Part shown: positions 44,266-54,080 of the stretch, piece by piece | Layout: each line of letters starts with the position of its first letter | Position numbering within the stretch: the stretch's first letter is position 1 | Source: Hirundichthys speculiger | Lineage: Eukaryota; Chordata; Actinopteri; Beloniformes; Exocoetidae | Assembly (NCBI GenBank): GCA_018398805.1 | Contig: JAGFBZ010000936.1 | Coordinates: forward strand, 1,480,164 to 1,544,163 | Reading direction: 5' to 3' | DNA: 64,000 nucleotides | Made by a program: the position numbers and the translations under genes | The notes under the pieces: generated by a model | Seen by the model: the letters and a program-made list of their open reading frames with translations, nothing else | Database searches by the model: none | Told to the model about the DNA's origin: nothing

Positions 44266-44954
44266 TAGGGCTGGGCAACGATTAACATTTTTAATCGTGA
44301 TTGAACACATGATTTCCCTGATTAACCACGATTAATCACATTGCATATGCAAAATCAAATAATGAATGCAAAAGTAGTGTAAAGGTCACTTATTTAAATG
44401 TTCTGCTGCCATATGAACTAAAGTGCCATAACATTTGTTGTTCAAACACTTTTAACATCATTACTTCTTGTCAGTAACACATAATTAGTGTAAATCTCAT
44501 CTTAAATAATGTAAAATATAATAAAGCTTATTGCCACTGCCAGGGCATTAATGTCATCCTGTTTTTATGAAAAATAAAAAAAAGTCTATTAACAAAATCC
44601 TGAGCCACAATCAAAATATTAAAACAGGCAATTTCTGAGGTAACAGCAGAAACCTTTAACAGGGGTTCAACTTGGCAGTTGTTACAGATAACCTTGTTTC
44701 TGTTGAATCCACCATCTGGGAGAACTTTAAAATGAAAATGTCCATGTTAATGTTCTGTAACTTAACTACCGTCTCCATGTCTGTTTTAGCTTTTCCGCAT
44801 GTTTACCTGCCAATTCTCTTCTGGTTCCGCAGCAGCCAGCAACAGACTTTTCAAAACAAAAACATATGAGCAACATGCATTAATGCGCATAAATGTGGGC
44901 GCTAATAAATAAATGAATTAATGCGATAATAATGCATTATCTTGCCCAGCCCTA
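44266..44954. mobile_element. hAT-type MITE
   Basis: Ends TAGGGCTGGGCAA and its inverse TTGCCCAGCCCTA. Flanked by ATTACAAG (44258-44265) and ATTACAAA (44955-44962), a duplication with one mismatch. It lies between dnal1 exons and has no transposase. Confidence 0.85.
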
Positions 44955-45010
44955 ATTACAAATATAACAGAATAAATCCACTCATATATATTGCATTGTA
45001 CCCTTCTCAG

Positions 45011-45066
45011 GAAGTTGTCTATGTCCACAAACTGCATTAAGAAAATAACCCACCTCGATGGCCTGA
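45011..45066 (+). CDS. dnal1: dnal1 exon 4: LRR unit
   Basis: Encodes K-L-S-M-S-T-N-C-I-K-K-I-T-H-L-D-G-L, one leucine-rich repeat. It is preceded by an intron of 2.1 kb that carries two DNA elements. Confidence 0.87.
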
Positions 45067-45179
45067 GTAAGTATTGACTACATAAATTATGTTTATGTAA
45101 CAATACATAATTCTCTCAAAATGCATGCTCTGTTCACAGATGGAAAATGGCACTATAATTCAATTTTGTGTCCTTGCAG

Positions 45180-45235
45180 AGAACTTAAAGATATTGTCAT
45201 TAGGCAGAAATAATACAAAGACTCTTGGGGGGCTG
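45180..45235 (+). CDS. dnal1: dnal1 exon 5 in strict order: second LRR unit
   Basis: Encodes K-N-L-K-I-L-S-L-G-R-N-N-T-K-T-L-G-G-L. 56 bases, the same size as the previous repeat exon. (Elsewhere in this annotation the damaged exon is called exon 5 when the Met-only exon is not counted.). Confidence 0.87.
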
Positions 45236-45264
45236 GTAAGTCACATGCATATTTAAGTGAATCT

Positions 45265-45380
45265 TCTTCGGGTTTTCCCTTCAGGGGTTGCCACAGCGAC
45301 GACTCATCCACCTCCATCTAACTATCTTCTGCATTCTCTTCTCTCACACCAACTAAGTTCATGTCCTCTTTCACTGCATA
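45265..45380 (+). mobile_element. LINE-derived repeat fragment
   Basis: GGGGTTGCCACAGCGACGAC followed by CTGCATTCTCTTCTCTCACACC is a widespread teleost interspersed segment. Only about 110 bases are present, in a dnal1 intron. Confidence 0.6.
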
Positions 45381-45561
45381 TTTAAGCATATTTAAAGCAG
45401 ATTTAAATGAATGCCAGCTAATTAAATTTACAAGCCATTTCCCTTCTTACATCTCTTTTTTCTTTTTAAATTTGGCATATGTTTAAATGCTTTTAAGGTA
45501 TTCTCAGTCACTTGTCATTCCTACTTTTACTGTTCTGCATCACCTTTGTCTCTGTTTGCAG

Positions 45562-45690
45562 GAGGCAGTAGGGGACACACACTTGAGGAGCTGTAAATTT
45601 CTTATAATCCGATAGAGAGACTGAAGGGAATCAACGTCTTGAAGAAACTAAAAGTTCTCTGGATGTCCAACAACCTCGTCAAAGATTGGT
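45562..45690 (+). pseudogene. dnal1: dnal1 damaged exon: 2-base insertion and TAA
   Basis: Starts E-A-V-G-D-T, then leaves the family frame at GACACACACTT. Two bases on, it resumes L-E-E-L, then [14 protein letters not shown] and M-S-N-N-L-V-K-D-W. The length of 129 is two more than the 127 needed for phase. The donor GTATGC is one base later than an expected Ala codon, giving Ser. Confidence 0.8.
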
Positions 45691-45839
45691 GTATGCTACA
45701 TTTATAAACACGATCAACATATTAACATTTACACAAGCCAGTTTTTTAAACTATTGAAGCTTTCTAATTTGATATCTGTTATGCCAGAATTTGGGCATAT
45801 CTTACTCATTAGAATACACTCAAATTATACTCTAATTGT

Positions 45840-46205
45840 GTTCTGGTGATGCAGTCAATTCGGTTGTTAAACAAAGCACTGACAACCAACGGAGGTGCAA
45901 AACGGAGTTTTATTCTCCAAGTCTGCATGCAAATTCAGAGAGGTCATTACAGAATGCTGGATGGTTCAGAATGACAAAGTCTCAGTAGGAAACAGTTGCC
46001 TTTAAACATCACATGAAAACATCAGGACCTTGGATAAGTTCTCTAGACGTCCACGTCAAAACTTAGCAGACTTGTTGGAGCCTGAACGATAACAAAACTG
46101 TGGCCTTCGAACACGCAGGAATCGAGACCAGAAGTCATGGACTCATGACACAGCACGTTAGCTCAAAATGCAATATCATCTTTTTGGAGTTAATTTTTTA
46201 ATGAT
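45840..46205. other. unclassified stretch, possible solo LTR
   Basis: Higher complexity than the surrounding intron. On the minus strand there is an AATAAAACT signal near its low-coordinate end. No primer-binding site, matching second copy or duplication was identified. Weak. Confidence 0.25.
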
Positions 46206-46275
46206 TTGTTAAGTCCACAGTGTGACACTTGGTGTGATGTATGACTTCTTTTTTGTGTGTGTGTGTGTTACAAAG

Positions 46276-46416
46276 CTGAGTTTCTGAGGCTGGCTGACCT
46301 ACCATACCTCATAGACCTGGTTTTTGTTGGAAATCCTCTGGAGGAGAAGCATTCTGCTGAGGGAAACTGGATGGATGAAGCCAGTAAAAGACTTCGAAAT
46401 CTGCAGAAACTAGATG
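46276..46416 (+). CDS. dnal1: dnal1 penultimate exon
   Basis: Encodes [29 protein letters not shown] and ends L-Q-K-L-D-G (capping repeat). Acceptor AAAG, donor GTGAAT. Confidence 0.88.
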
Positions 46417-46894
46417 GTGAATGTTTCAGCTGCTGTGTCTACGGGGAAAAAAAAAAAAAAGATTTCTGGGGGTGTAATAGCACATAATCTCATCAGGAAG
46501 TGTTCAGTAGGAAAAACTCAATTATTCTACACAACAAGCTTTTCTGGAAATACTTTGGCAGTGCACTGAGGTTAGAAATGCTAACTGTGAAAGCTTGAAA
46601 GACTGGCCACTTTCATGAAGGACACTAGAGGGTCGTGCTGAGATCTGCTGACAAGCTTGTCGTTGCTTTTTTCCAATAAATTCTTTCAGTCAAGCTTTTT
46701 CCAAGTAAGATGATGCTGTGTCAAGATTGAAAGAATAACAAGCCAATTTTGTGTACTGTACACCATCATATTAAAATAATATTTGATGATACAGACATGA
46801 TCAAATAATTAGTACCTTTAAAGTTGTCAGTTACAAGTTACAAAATTAAAATTAGTTGAATTTAGTTGGTGAAATTTTTCTTTTGTCTTTCCAG

Positions 46895-46935
46895 GAAAGC
46901 TCATCCTCATGAAGAATAAAGAAGAAGGAAAATGA
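46895..46935 (+). CDS. dnal1: dnal1 last exon
   Basis: Encodes the short tail K-L-I-L-M-K-N-K-E-E-G-K and TGA, similar in length to the mammalian end. AATAAA at 47084-47089 is a good polyadenylation signal for it. Confidence 0.75.
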
Positions 46936-47748
46936 ATGACCATAAAAATCCAATTCATCTTCTTTTTAAAGTTTAGCATGGATTTAAGTTTTGGATTTAA
47001 GTAATGTTATAGACTTTATAGCTCCTCTTTGATGCAATTTTATCTTGTTGGTTTAACATGTTTGTATCAGAGGTACAGTTTTCAATAAAGTTTTCATAGA
47101 TGTTCCTGAGTTGTGGATCAGTTGACTCAAACATATTGATATACTTAATGGGAGGTTTTTTTGTCCTTTTGTTTGTGTTTCATATTTTATAACATTTTAT
47201 TGTTTCATACTTTTTCATTTTATTTGAATGTCAAGACTTTTTTTTTTTTTTTTTAATGTGAGATATTAATAAATTTAACTTTGACTTTGCATTCTCTTTA
47301 ATGGCTAATGGAGCATGACTGGTGGCTGCAAAAAGAAATTCCAATTATCCAGGACTGTTAGAGAATAAATACCTAACTTCTTACTTAATTTTTCAACTTA
47401 CTAAAAATTTTCCTATTGCATTTATGGTCTCAGTCACTAAAATGCAAAATCTTTTTATAAACGATACTGTCAGGTCACCAGTCCATGACGGGATCAACAC
47501 GGTGACAAGCAAGTGTTCACTCACACTAGCAGACTGTTCAGTTTTACCCATTGAACCTGACGCATTATTTTGCATTGTGAGAGGAAGCCAGCGTCCCCAG
47601 AGAAAACCACCGAAAACACAAGGGCGACAAGCTCGAGAAGCCGCAGCTGAGGCCTGATGGCACCTTCTAGCTGTAACCACAACCCCATTTTACTGACAGC
47701 AGAAGGTTGAGTCACTTACGGTTCCATTACAACCAAAGTGACTTCATA
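46936..47748. other. dnal1 3' UTR and flank
   Basis: Includes the polyadenylation signal, a T run at about 47238-47254 and unremarkable AT-rich sequence. Open frames at 47322-47657 on either strand lack family features. Confidence 0.4.
47084..47089 (+). terminator. polyadenylation signal for dnal1
   Basis: TTCAATAAAGTTTTC about 150 bases after the stop, followed by GATGTTCCTGAGTTGTGG, a GT-rich downstream element. Confidence 0.65.
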
Positions 47749-47806
47749 AGAGATAATATTATATACATACCATCAAATCTGACAGTTTTACAACCTTGAC
47801 AGCTGT
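47749..47806 (+). repeat. left 58-base terminal inverted repeat
   Basis: Begins AGAGATAATATTATATAC and ends TTGACAGCTGT. It is directly followed by a 24-base C run and sequence unrelated to the right arm, so the left arm is interrupted. Confidence 0.88.
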
Positions 47807-47808
47807 CA

Positions 47809-47832
47809 CCCCCCCCCCCCCCCCCCCCCCCC
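47809..47832. repeat. 24-base C homopolymer
   Basis: Uninterrupted C run next to the left terminal repeat. The length is likely unreliable. Confidence 0.9.
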
Positions 47833-48518
47833 AAAAGACTGTAGCCTTTGTATTGTAGTGGATCCCTGGGTCTGCAACATCTGACAGAGACATGGCGCTA
47901 GCAAAGGGAATATTTTCTCAACTTTCCTTTTTTTTTTTTTTTTTTTTTACACACTTTATTAAACAAACTCACGGGTACTCTTTCAAACACAGACAGACTT
48001 AACTCAGGTTGACACAAATTAACATGTTAAATGTAAGGGGTATGAATCAACAGGGAGTCAAACCAGCAACAGACCTTACACGGCAGCATTAAATCAAATA
48101 GCTAACAAACAAATACAGATAAGCACCTAAACAACCAGGGCTGCAAAGGATGCTGGGAAACGACTCAGAAGGACCTGCCAGATCACTACAGTATGTTGAC
48201 CATCTGTCCTAACCACTCTGCCACTGTGTGGCTCATCACTGGCATTTCAGTAGTCCTGAAATCTTTGATGTAGATTTTAATACTATGTCTTGCACTAAAT
48301 GTCATACAGCAAAATAAATTCTGCTATTGAGATTTAAAATTTAAAGTATGTTACTTCTTTAAAGAACTTAAAGATCGCCATTCTTAAATATACTACTTAC
48401 TGCCTGGACTATTGCAATACAGTATTTTCTAACTTTTCTCATTTGACATTTATCAGATTCTTTAGCATGTAAGTACTTCTACACAATGTGACATCACTTA
48501 GTGACTGGCCAGAGGCGC

Positions 48519-50295
48519 AACATCTCTGTAACTTTCAACCTCAACATATAGCAGATTCAGGTATACACTTGATTTCTATTTTAATCGCATAGTGTTTGTG
48601 GTAATAGAAAACAAGTTTGTGAAATTTGTTTACACAATTAGTTTGAACATAAAAGTACACATAAATGTGAAACTAGTGAGAGTTTCCTTAAAATTACACA
48701 GAAAGACATGAGATTGTTAATATGGACATAAACCTTGATTTAACAAGCGAGTTCGCAGGTCAGCAGTCAGGGGGTGTCAGTTTACCTCGTCAATGTGTAG
48801 GGGTTTTGTTACACAAACTGACAAGTTGACTATGACCACCTGTTCGGTAAAACGTGCCACAGACCCCGCTCTTCTGTAAAAAGATTTTCAATCACAGTTA
48901 TAATAGAAACTCGATGTGATATCTGTATAAACTTGTAAAACATTCATTACTGTGGAGAGCTAGTATGTGTGTAGAGTGAAACTAGTGAGAGTTTCCTTAA
49001 AATTACACAGAAAGACATGAGATTGTTAATATGGACATAAACCTTGATTTAACAAGCTTCATATTTACTTACAGATAATTATTGTCATTTTATGAAGATT
49101 TGACTATAACTTAAGAGAGCAGGAAAGATAATGTATAATAATACAGTCATTTTTCTGTTAAAAAAGAGAATGACTATAGTTTGTCATTACTGGTACAATA
49201 CTTTTAAAAACAACTGTGTTGTTATATTTACAAGAAAGTGTTAAATTTACAAGAAATGTCTGTTATTTTACAGTTTTGTAGACTATTTTTAGAAAACAGA
49301 AAAACTACTGTACAAATTTAGTTATTTACTATAAAATTAGGATTTTTTTTTTTACAGTGCAGGAGGTTTCAGAATGCAAAACAGATGTCTTTAAATGGAT
49401 AAGTTCAGAGAAGTTTAGAGAGTACTAATTTGCATCAGTGTTTACTATCAACTATCAATTACTACTGTGCAAAACAAATCTATTTGTGATATCATTAAAG
49501 GAACCTGAACCTGTATGTTACTCTGAACTAGAGTTAATATTGCAAATGAGTTCACTTGGCTTTAGTCCTGACATGCTGTGTACATTTTCATACAAACTTC
49601 AGGGTACATATTCATTTTTCAACAATTTCAAATAAACTGTCACAGCTAAGCTCCAGTCAAGTTTAAGTTCTATGAATTAATCGATACCAATAGGATCTAT
49701 CAATCCATAATGGGTTTTCTCTGTAACTTTCAACCTCAACAGATAGCAGATTCAGGTATACACTTGATTTCTTTTTTAATCGCATAGTGTTTGAGGTAAT
49801 AGAAAACAAGTTTGTGAAATTTGTTTACACAATTAGTTTGAACATAAAATTACACATAAATGTGAAACTAATGAGAATTTCCTTAAAATTACACAAAAAG
49901 ACATGAGATTGTTAATATGGACATAAACCTTGATTTAACAAGCTTCATATTTACTTACAGATAATTATTGTCATTTTATGAAGATTTGACTATAATTTAA
50001 GAGAGCAGGAAAGATAATGTATAATAATACAGTAATTTTTCTGTTAAAAAAGAGAAATGAACATAGTTTGTCATTACTGGTACAATACTTTTAAAAACAA
50101 CTGTGTTGTTATATTTACAAGAAATTGTTAAATTTACAAGAAATGTCTGTTATTTTACAGTTTTGTAGACTATTTTTAGAAAACAGAAAAACTACTGTAC
50201 AAATTTAGTTATTTACTATAAAATTAGGATTTTTTTTTTTTTTTTTTACAGCGCAGGAGGTTTCAGAATGCAAAAAAGATGTCTTTAAATTGATA
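48519..50295 (+). repeat. diverged tandem duplication inside the Polinton-type element
   Basis: 48519-48665 recurs at 49718-49860, and 48976-49380 recurs at about 49861-50280, both direct. A block beginning GTGAAACTAGTGAGAG is also present at 48669. So one unit of about 0.8-1.2 kb exists twice, with an extra copy of the 85-base core. Confidence 0.8.
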
Positions 50296-50660
50296 ATTTC
50301 AGAGACGTTTAGAGAGCACTAATTTGCCTTAGTGTTTACTATCAAAACCATGAACAACCCCCAATGTCACCATAATACTCCCAACTTAAAGGGCAGTTGA
50401 ACGCTTTTCCAGTGCAAGCAGCTTTTTCTCACTGCCACATACATACATATTAGTTAGACTGATTTATTTCTCAGAATTACATTATGGTTAATGTATATTA
50501 AGCCTAGGTGGGGTTTACCTTTACCAATTAGCCTAAAGAACATGTTTATGGGGTGGGAGGACACCAAAGTACCCAGGGAGAACATGCAAACTCCACACAG
50601 AAAGACCCAGGTGAACCCAGTTCCAACCAAACCTTTTTGCTACATACCATACATACACCA

Positions 50661-50690
50661 CCGGTGTATAAACTCAAAGATTATGATGAG
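50661..50690 (+). pseudogene. possible chromodomain scrap of the integrase, opposite strand
   Basis: The plus strand reads P-V-Y-K-L-K-D-Y-D-E, which resembles the chromodomain-like tail normally following the integrase core in these elements. It is on the other strand from 50681-50947, pointing to an inversion at about 50700. Ten residues only, so tentative. Confidence 0.4.
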
Positions 50691-50947
50691 TGGGGTGTAT
50701 TCATTACGATGGGTGGGGTGTATTCATTCTTGAATTTCCTCTTATGAACAACCGTAGAACGTTTACCGTACAAGTTTTGGAGCACTTGTGAGGTATTTTC
50801 CTTGTTGACCTGCATAGGGGTCATTTTAATGCTACTATGATAACTATGATTATAGCTTTTTACCAAGTCCTGTAACACATCGAGGTATCTAAGAGTGTCG
50901 TAATAGACTTTCTTCATCAAGTGCTTCACTGACATGCTGACACACAA
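50681..50947 (-). pseudogene. Maverick/Polinton-type integrase C-terminal fragment
   Basis: The minus-strand frame contains Y-Y-D-T-L-R-Y-L-D-V-L, L-V-K-S-Y-N-H-S-Y-H-S-S-I and M-T-P-M-Q-V-N, resembling the end of the rve integrase core of Polintons and adintovirus-like elements, where the stretch after the last catalytic Glu has this form. The catalytic residues are not included. After about 20 more residues it runs into simple GGGTGGGGTGTATTCATT repeats. The family call is from memory. Confidence 0.65.
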
Positions 50948-50999
50948 AAGTACTTAGTTGAAGTTTTTTATTCACCATCAGTATGAGTAAACAACTGTG

Positions 51000-51205
51000 T
51001 TTCAAAACTAATAATACTATATAGAAAAACAATCCAAAAACAATCCGAAAAAAAAACTAACAACACTATATAGAAAACAGTATAAAACTAACAACGCTAT
51101 ATAGAAAAACTGTATAAAACTAACATGAGTAAATAAAAAATCACAACAACAGTATTTTAAAACATGAGTCAATATAAAAACACGAGTAAATAAAAAAATC
51201 ACACA
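51000..51205. repeat. short tandem repeat with CTATATAGAAAA core
   Basis: About four imperfect units of 35-45 bases sharing ACTAACAACACTATATAG-like text. It lies directly downstream (minus-strand sense) of the small protein frame. Confidence 0.7.
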
Positions 51206-51382
51206 AGACTAACTACAATGTTTTCAAAAACATGTACACTTTTTCTTATTACAAAAAAAGAGGTTCCTCTCGAGTATTGTTAAAATATAAAAAACAGTAG
51301 TACTACTGGCATGTAGAAAACTATTCAACACACTCCCAGAAGCTACCCAGAGTCTCAAGGTTGTTTCTGAAGGAGTCTCCGC

Positions 51383-51996
51383 TCAAAAGTTGTCATCCTC
51401 CTCCTCATCAGGGTAATGTATGTTGGTCATCAGAGTTTCTACAATTTTTGAGACTCTCGATTCCTCCACATGGATGTCATACATGTTCAAGAATTGGTTG
51501 ACGCCTGGAATGAAATTACGGTTAAGGAGTCGTTCTCTAATCTCTCTCATCCGAGCATTGCTTTCGAAGAAGTCTTCTTCAAGGATGTCCAAACACTCAT
51601 GCTGTCTCTGACTTGGATGGTCAACTGTGCAACCGTAGCATTCCTCTTTCCGGATCTTGTTGACGAGGAGTTTGAGCAGATAGTTGAATGCAGCTTTCAC
51701 CATTTTCAGGATCAAACTTGACATCAACCCGTCCACCGTACTCTCATCCACGGGTGAAGGAGGGGTTGGACTCACCGGGGTATCAGGAAGAGGAGACAAG
51801 GTCTGGGTTGATCCCTCCATCTCCAGAATCGGAGACTCGGGCTCCTGACGCGGGGGACATTCAGCCACCAACTCAACTCGGGTATAGGCTTCAGCGTAGG
51901 CTCGTGCGAGATCACCTTGTCCGCCGACACCCCTGGGATGTACACAGGGGTCATGATTAAACGCCTGCCAGCGTTCAAACGAGTCATTGCCAGCAT
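51383..51996 (-). pseudogene. orphan small protein of the Polinton-type element, one frame change
   Basis: Minus strand. A first part (from an ATG at 51996) is rich in basic residues with N-A-G-R-R-L-I-M-T-P-V-Y-I-P-G-V. Near 51873 the reading moves to the next frame, which stays open to 51383. That part has a Pro/Ser/Thr-rich stretch, a hydrophobic helix with S-S-L-I-L-K-M-V-K-A-A-F-N-Y-L, then C-Y-G-C, D-H-P-S-Q-R-Q-H-E-C-L (a Cys/His set suited to zinc) and an acidic end. I recall similar C-x-G-C...H-P-S-Q...H-x-C-L proteins in fish Polinton/adintovirus-like loci but know no function. Confidence 0.55.
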
Positions 51997-52024
51997 GGTT
52001 TTTTCCTTGGGTTTTTTCTCCTTC

Positions 52025-52350
52025 CTTATGTGTACTTTTATGTTCAAACTAATTGTGTAAACAAATTTCACAAACTTGTTTTTTATTACCTCAAACACTA
52101 TGCGATTAAAATAGAAATCAAGTGTATACCTGAATCTGCTATATGTTGAGGTTGAAAGTTACAGAGAAAACCCATTATGGATAGATAGATCCTATTGGTA
52201 TCGATTGATTAATAGAACTTAAACTTGACTGGAGCTAAGCTGTGACAGTTTATTTGTTTATTTGACACGTACCCTGAAGTTTGTATGAAAATGTACACAG
52301 CATGTTAGGACTAAAGCCAAGTGAACTCATTTGCAATATTAACACTAGTT
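52025..52350 (-). repeat. inverted copy of the 49500-49870 segment
   Basis: On the minus strand this reads through the same words as 49500-49870, such as GGATCTATC, AACTTTCAACCTCAAC and ATCGCATAGTGTTTG. It represents the inner part of a long terminal repeat arm. Confidence 0.8.
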
Positions 52351-52419
52351 CAGAGAGAGAGAGAACAGTTTTCTCTCTGCTTATTCAATATACTGTGTTT
52401 TGTAAGAAAACACTACACA

Positions 52420-52965
52420 CATACTAGCTCTCCACAGTAATTAATGTTTTACAAGTTTATACAGATATCACATCGAGTTTATATTATAACTGTGATTGAA
52501 AATCTTTTGACAGAAGAGCAGGGTCTGTGGCACGTTTTACCGAACAGGTGGTCATGGTCAACTGGTCAGTTTGTGTAACAAAACCCCTACACACTGTCGA
52601 TGTAAAGTGATACCCCCCTGACCGTTGAGACTGAATAGAGCAGTTTTCTCTCTCTGCTACTTTTACAAGTTTATACAGATATCACCAGCTTCAATATCAC
52701 ATTGAGTTTTCTTTTATATAACTGCGTGTGTGTGTGTATGTGATTGGAAATCTTTTTTCATTAAGAAGAGCAGAGCTCTGTGGCTCGTTTTACCGAACAG
52801 ATGCTTAACTGATCGTCTGACTGACTTGGTCAATTGGCCAGTTTGTGTAACAAACCCCTGTCAAACCCCTGTAAAAACACTGTCAATGTAAATTGATACC
52901 CCCTGACCGTTGGCCTGCGGACACGAAGTGAAATAATATTTGAAGAGAGAAAGAGAGCAGTTTTC
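52420..52965 (-). repeat. duplicated subterminal block, inverse of 48770-48960
   Basis: Two direct copies (about 52420-52620 and 52655-52910) share ACAAGTTTATACAGATATCA, GAGCAG, CGTTTTACCGAACAG and AACCCCT. A single inverted counterpart lies at 48770-48960. Confidence 0.75.
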
Positions 52966-52966
52966 T

Positions 52967-53024
52967 ACAGCTGTCAAGGTCGTAAAACTGTCAGATTTGA
53001 TGGTATGTATATAATATTATCTCT
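52967..53024 (-). repeat. right 58-base terminal inverted repeat
   Basis: Inverse of the left repeat, with one change (GTCGTAAAA where the left copy predicts GTTGTAAAA). Confidence 0.88.
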
Positions 53025-53063
53025 ATTGGGTATTGTCCAAAAAGATGGAGATTACAATCCTTT

Positions 53064-53972
53064 TTGTTAAAGGATCCAAACTTTGTCAAATTTATAGAGA
53101 ATTCTATGGACGTGTATTTTGAATTAAATAAGAATGAAACAACAGCTAGTATTAGATGGGAAGCTTTTAAAGCATACATAAGGGGGGAAATTATAAGCTA
53201 CACCAGTAACAAAAATAAGCAATACAAACAAGAAATACAGTTATTAGAAAAACAAATTAAAACCATAGAGAGTGAATTCTATCAAGACAGAGATCCCAAA
53301 AAATTACAAAATCTGACTATTATGAGAACTAAATATGATAAACTGACTGCTGAAAGAGTAGCCAAGAGTTTAATGTGGACTAAGCAAGCATATTATGATC
53401 AAGGTGAAAAAGCAGGAAAGTTACTGGCCTGGCAAATTAAGAAAACACAAGCTGAAAGGGCAATCCATAGCATTAAGTCAAAAACAGGTAATTTAACAGT
53501 AGACCCTAAAGAGATAAATGATAACTTTAGAGAGTTTTATGAGTTGTTATATAAATCTGAATACAACGGAAATGAAGAAGCTCAAGACACTTTTCTTGAC
53601 CAGTTACAATTCCAGACATTATCAGAGGAAGATGCAGCAATGCTTAATAATCCACTGACAATAGAGGATCTTATAGAGGCTATAGGAGATATGAATAGTG
53701 GTAAAGCACCTGGGCCAGATGGGCTGCCTATAGAATTTTATAAAGAATTTAAAAGTAGATTAGTACAACCACTATTAGATATGTATAATGAATCATATGA
53801 ACAAGGCATGCTCCCAGATTCATTGAGAATAGCCACTATAACTCTTTTATTAAAACCAAATAAATGTCCAACTGAATGTTCCTCCTATAGGGGAATTAGT
53901 CTCATGGGATGTGATACCAAGATATTATGTAAGGCTCTTGCTAGAAGACTAGACAGACAAACATTCACCTAA
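53064..53972 (+). pseudogene. Tx1-like ORF2, first segment
   Basis: 302 codons: coiled linker (K-Q-I-K-T-I-E-S-E-F-Y), then the RT finger motifs, ending A-R-R-L-D before the frame breaks. Confidence 0.82.
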
Positions 53973-54080
53973 ATTGATATCTGATGACCAACAAGGTTTT
54001 GTGAGAAATGGACAAGGTTATCACAACATTAGAAGAGTTTAAATATACTACATGAGAAACATAACAAAAAGGATACGGCA

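Larger units (their letters stand above)
39727..46935 (+). pseudogene. dnal1: dnal1: axonemal dynein light chain 1, copy with frameshift and premature stop
   Basis: Leucine-rich-repeat light chain that binds the outer-arm dynein gamma heavy chain in motile cilia. Exons 39727-39729 (proposed), 42656-42694, 42803-42912, 45011-45066, 45180-45235, 45562-45690, 46276-46416 and 46895-46935. Phases agree throughout, and the ancestral length works out at 190 residues, the usual size. Landmarks: [36 protein letters not shown] and [16 protein letters not shown]. Exon 5 has two extra bases in an ACACAC run and, in the ancestral frame, TAA where the family has Trp (L-E-E-L-W-I-S-Y-N). All introns remain, so it is not a retrocopy. 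Recent inactivation, a non-functional allele, or less likely sequence error. Confidence 0.8.
47749..53024. mobile_element. internally deleted Maverick/Polinton-type element
   Basis: Terminal inverted repeats of 58 bases (47749-47806 and 52967-53024) differ at one position and start AGAGATAAT, AG being the usual Polinton terminus. Inside are a C run (47809-47832), several inverted and direct subrepeats, a degenerate integrase C-terminal part on the minus strand (50947-50681), and a small protein frame (51996-51383). No DNA polymerase B, packaging ATPase or capsid gene is present; full Polintons are about 15-20 kb. No 6-base target duplication was found. It is a relic, not a functioning virus or transposon. 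Confidence 0.72.

Noticed and set aside
47322..47657. 111-codon plus-strand frame before the Polinton-type element
   Set aside because: No recognised domain, overlapped by equally long frames on the minus strand, and after the dnal1 polyadenylation signal.
48519..50295. CRISPR-like array
   Set aside because: Two or three long, diverged direct copies without regular spacers, in a vertebrate mobile element.
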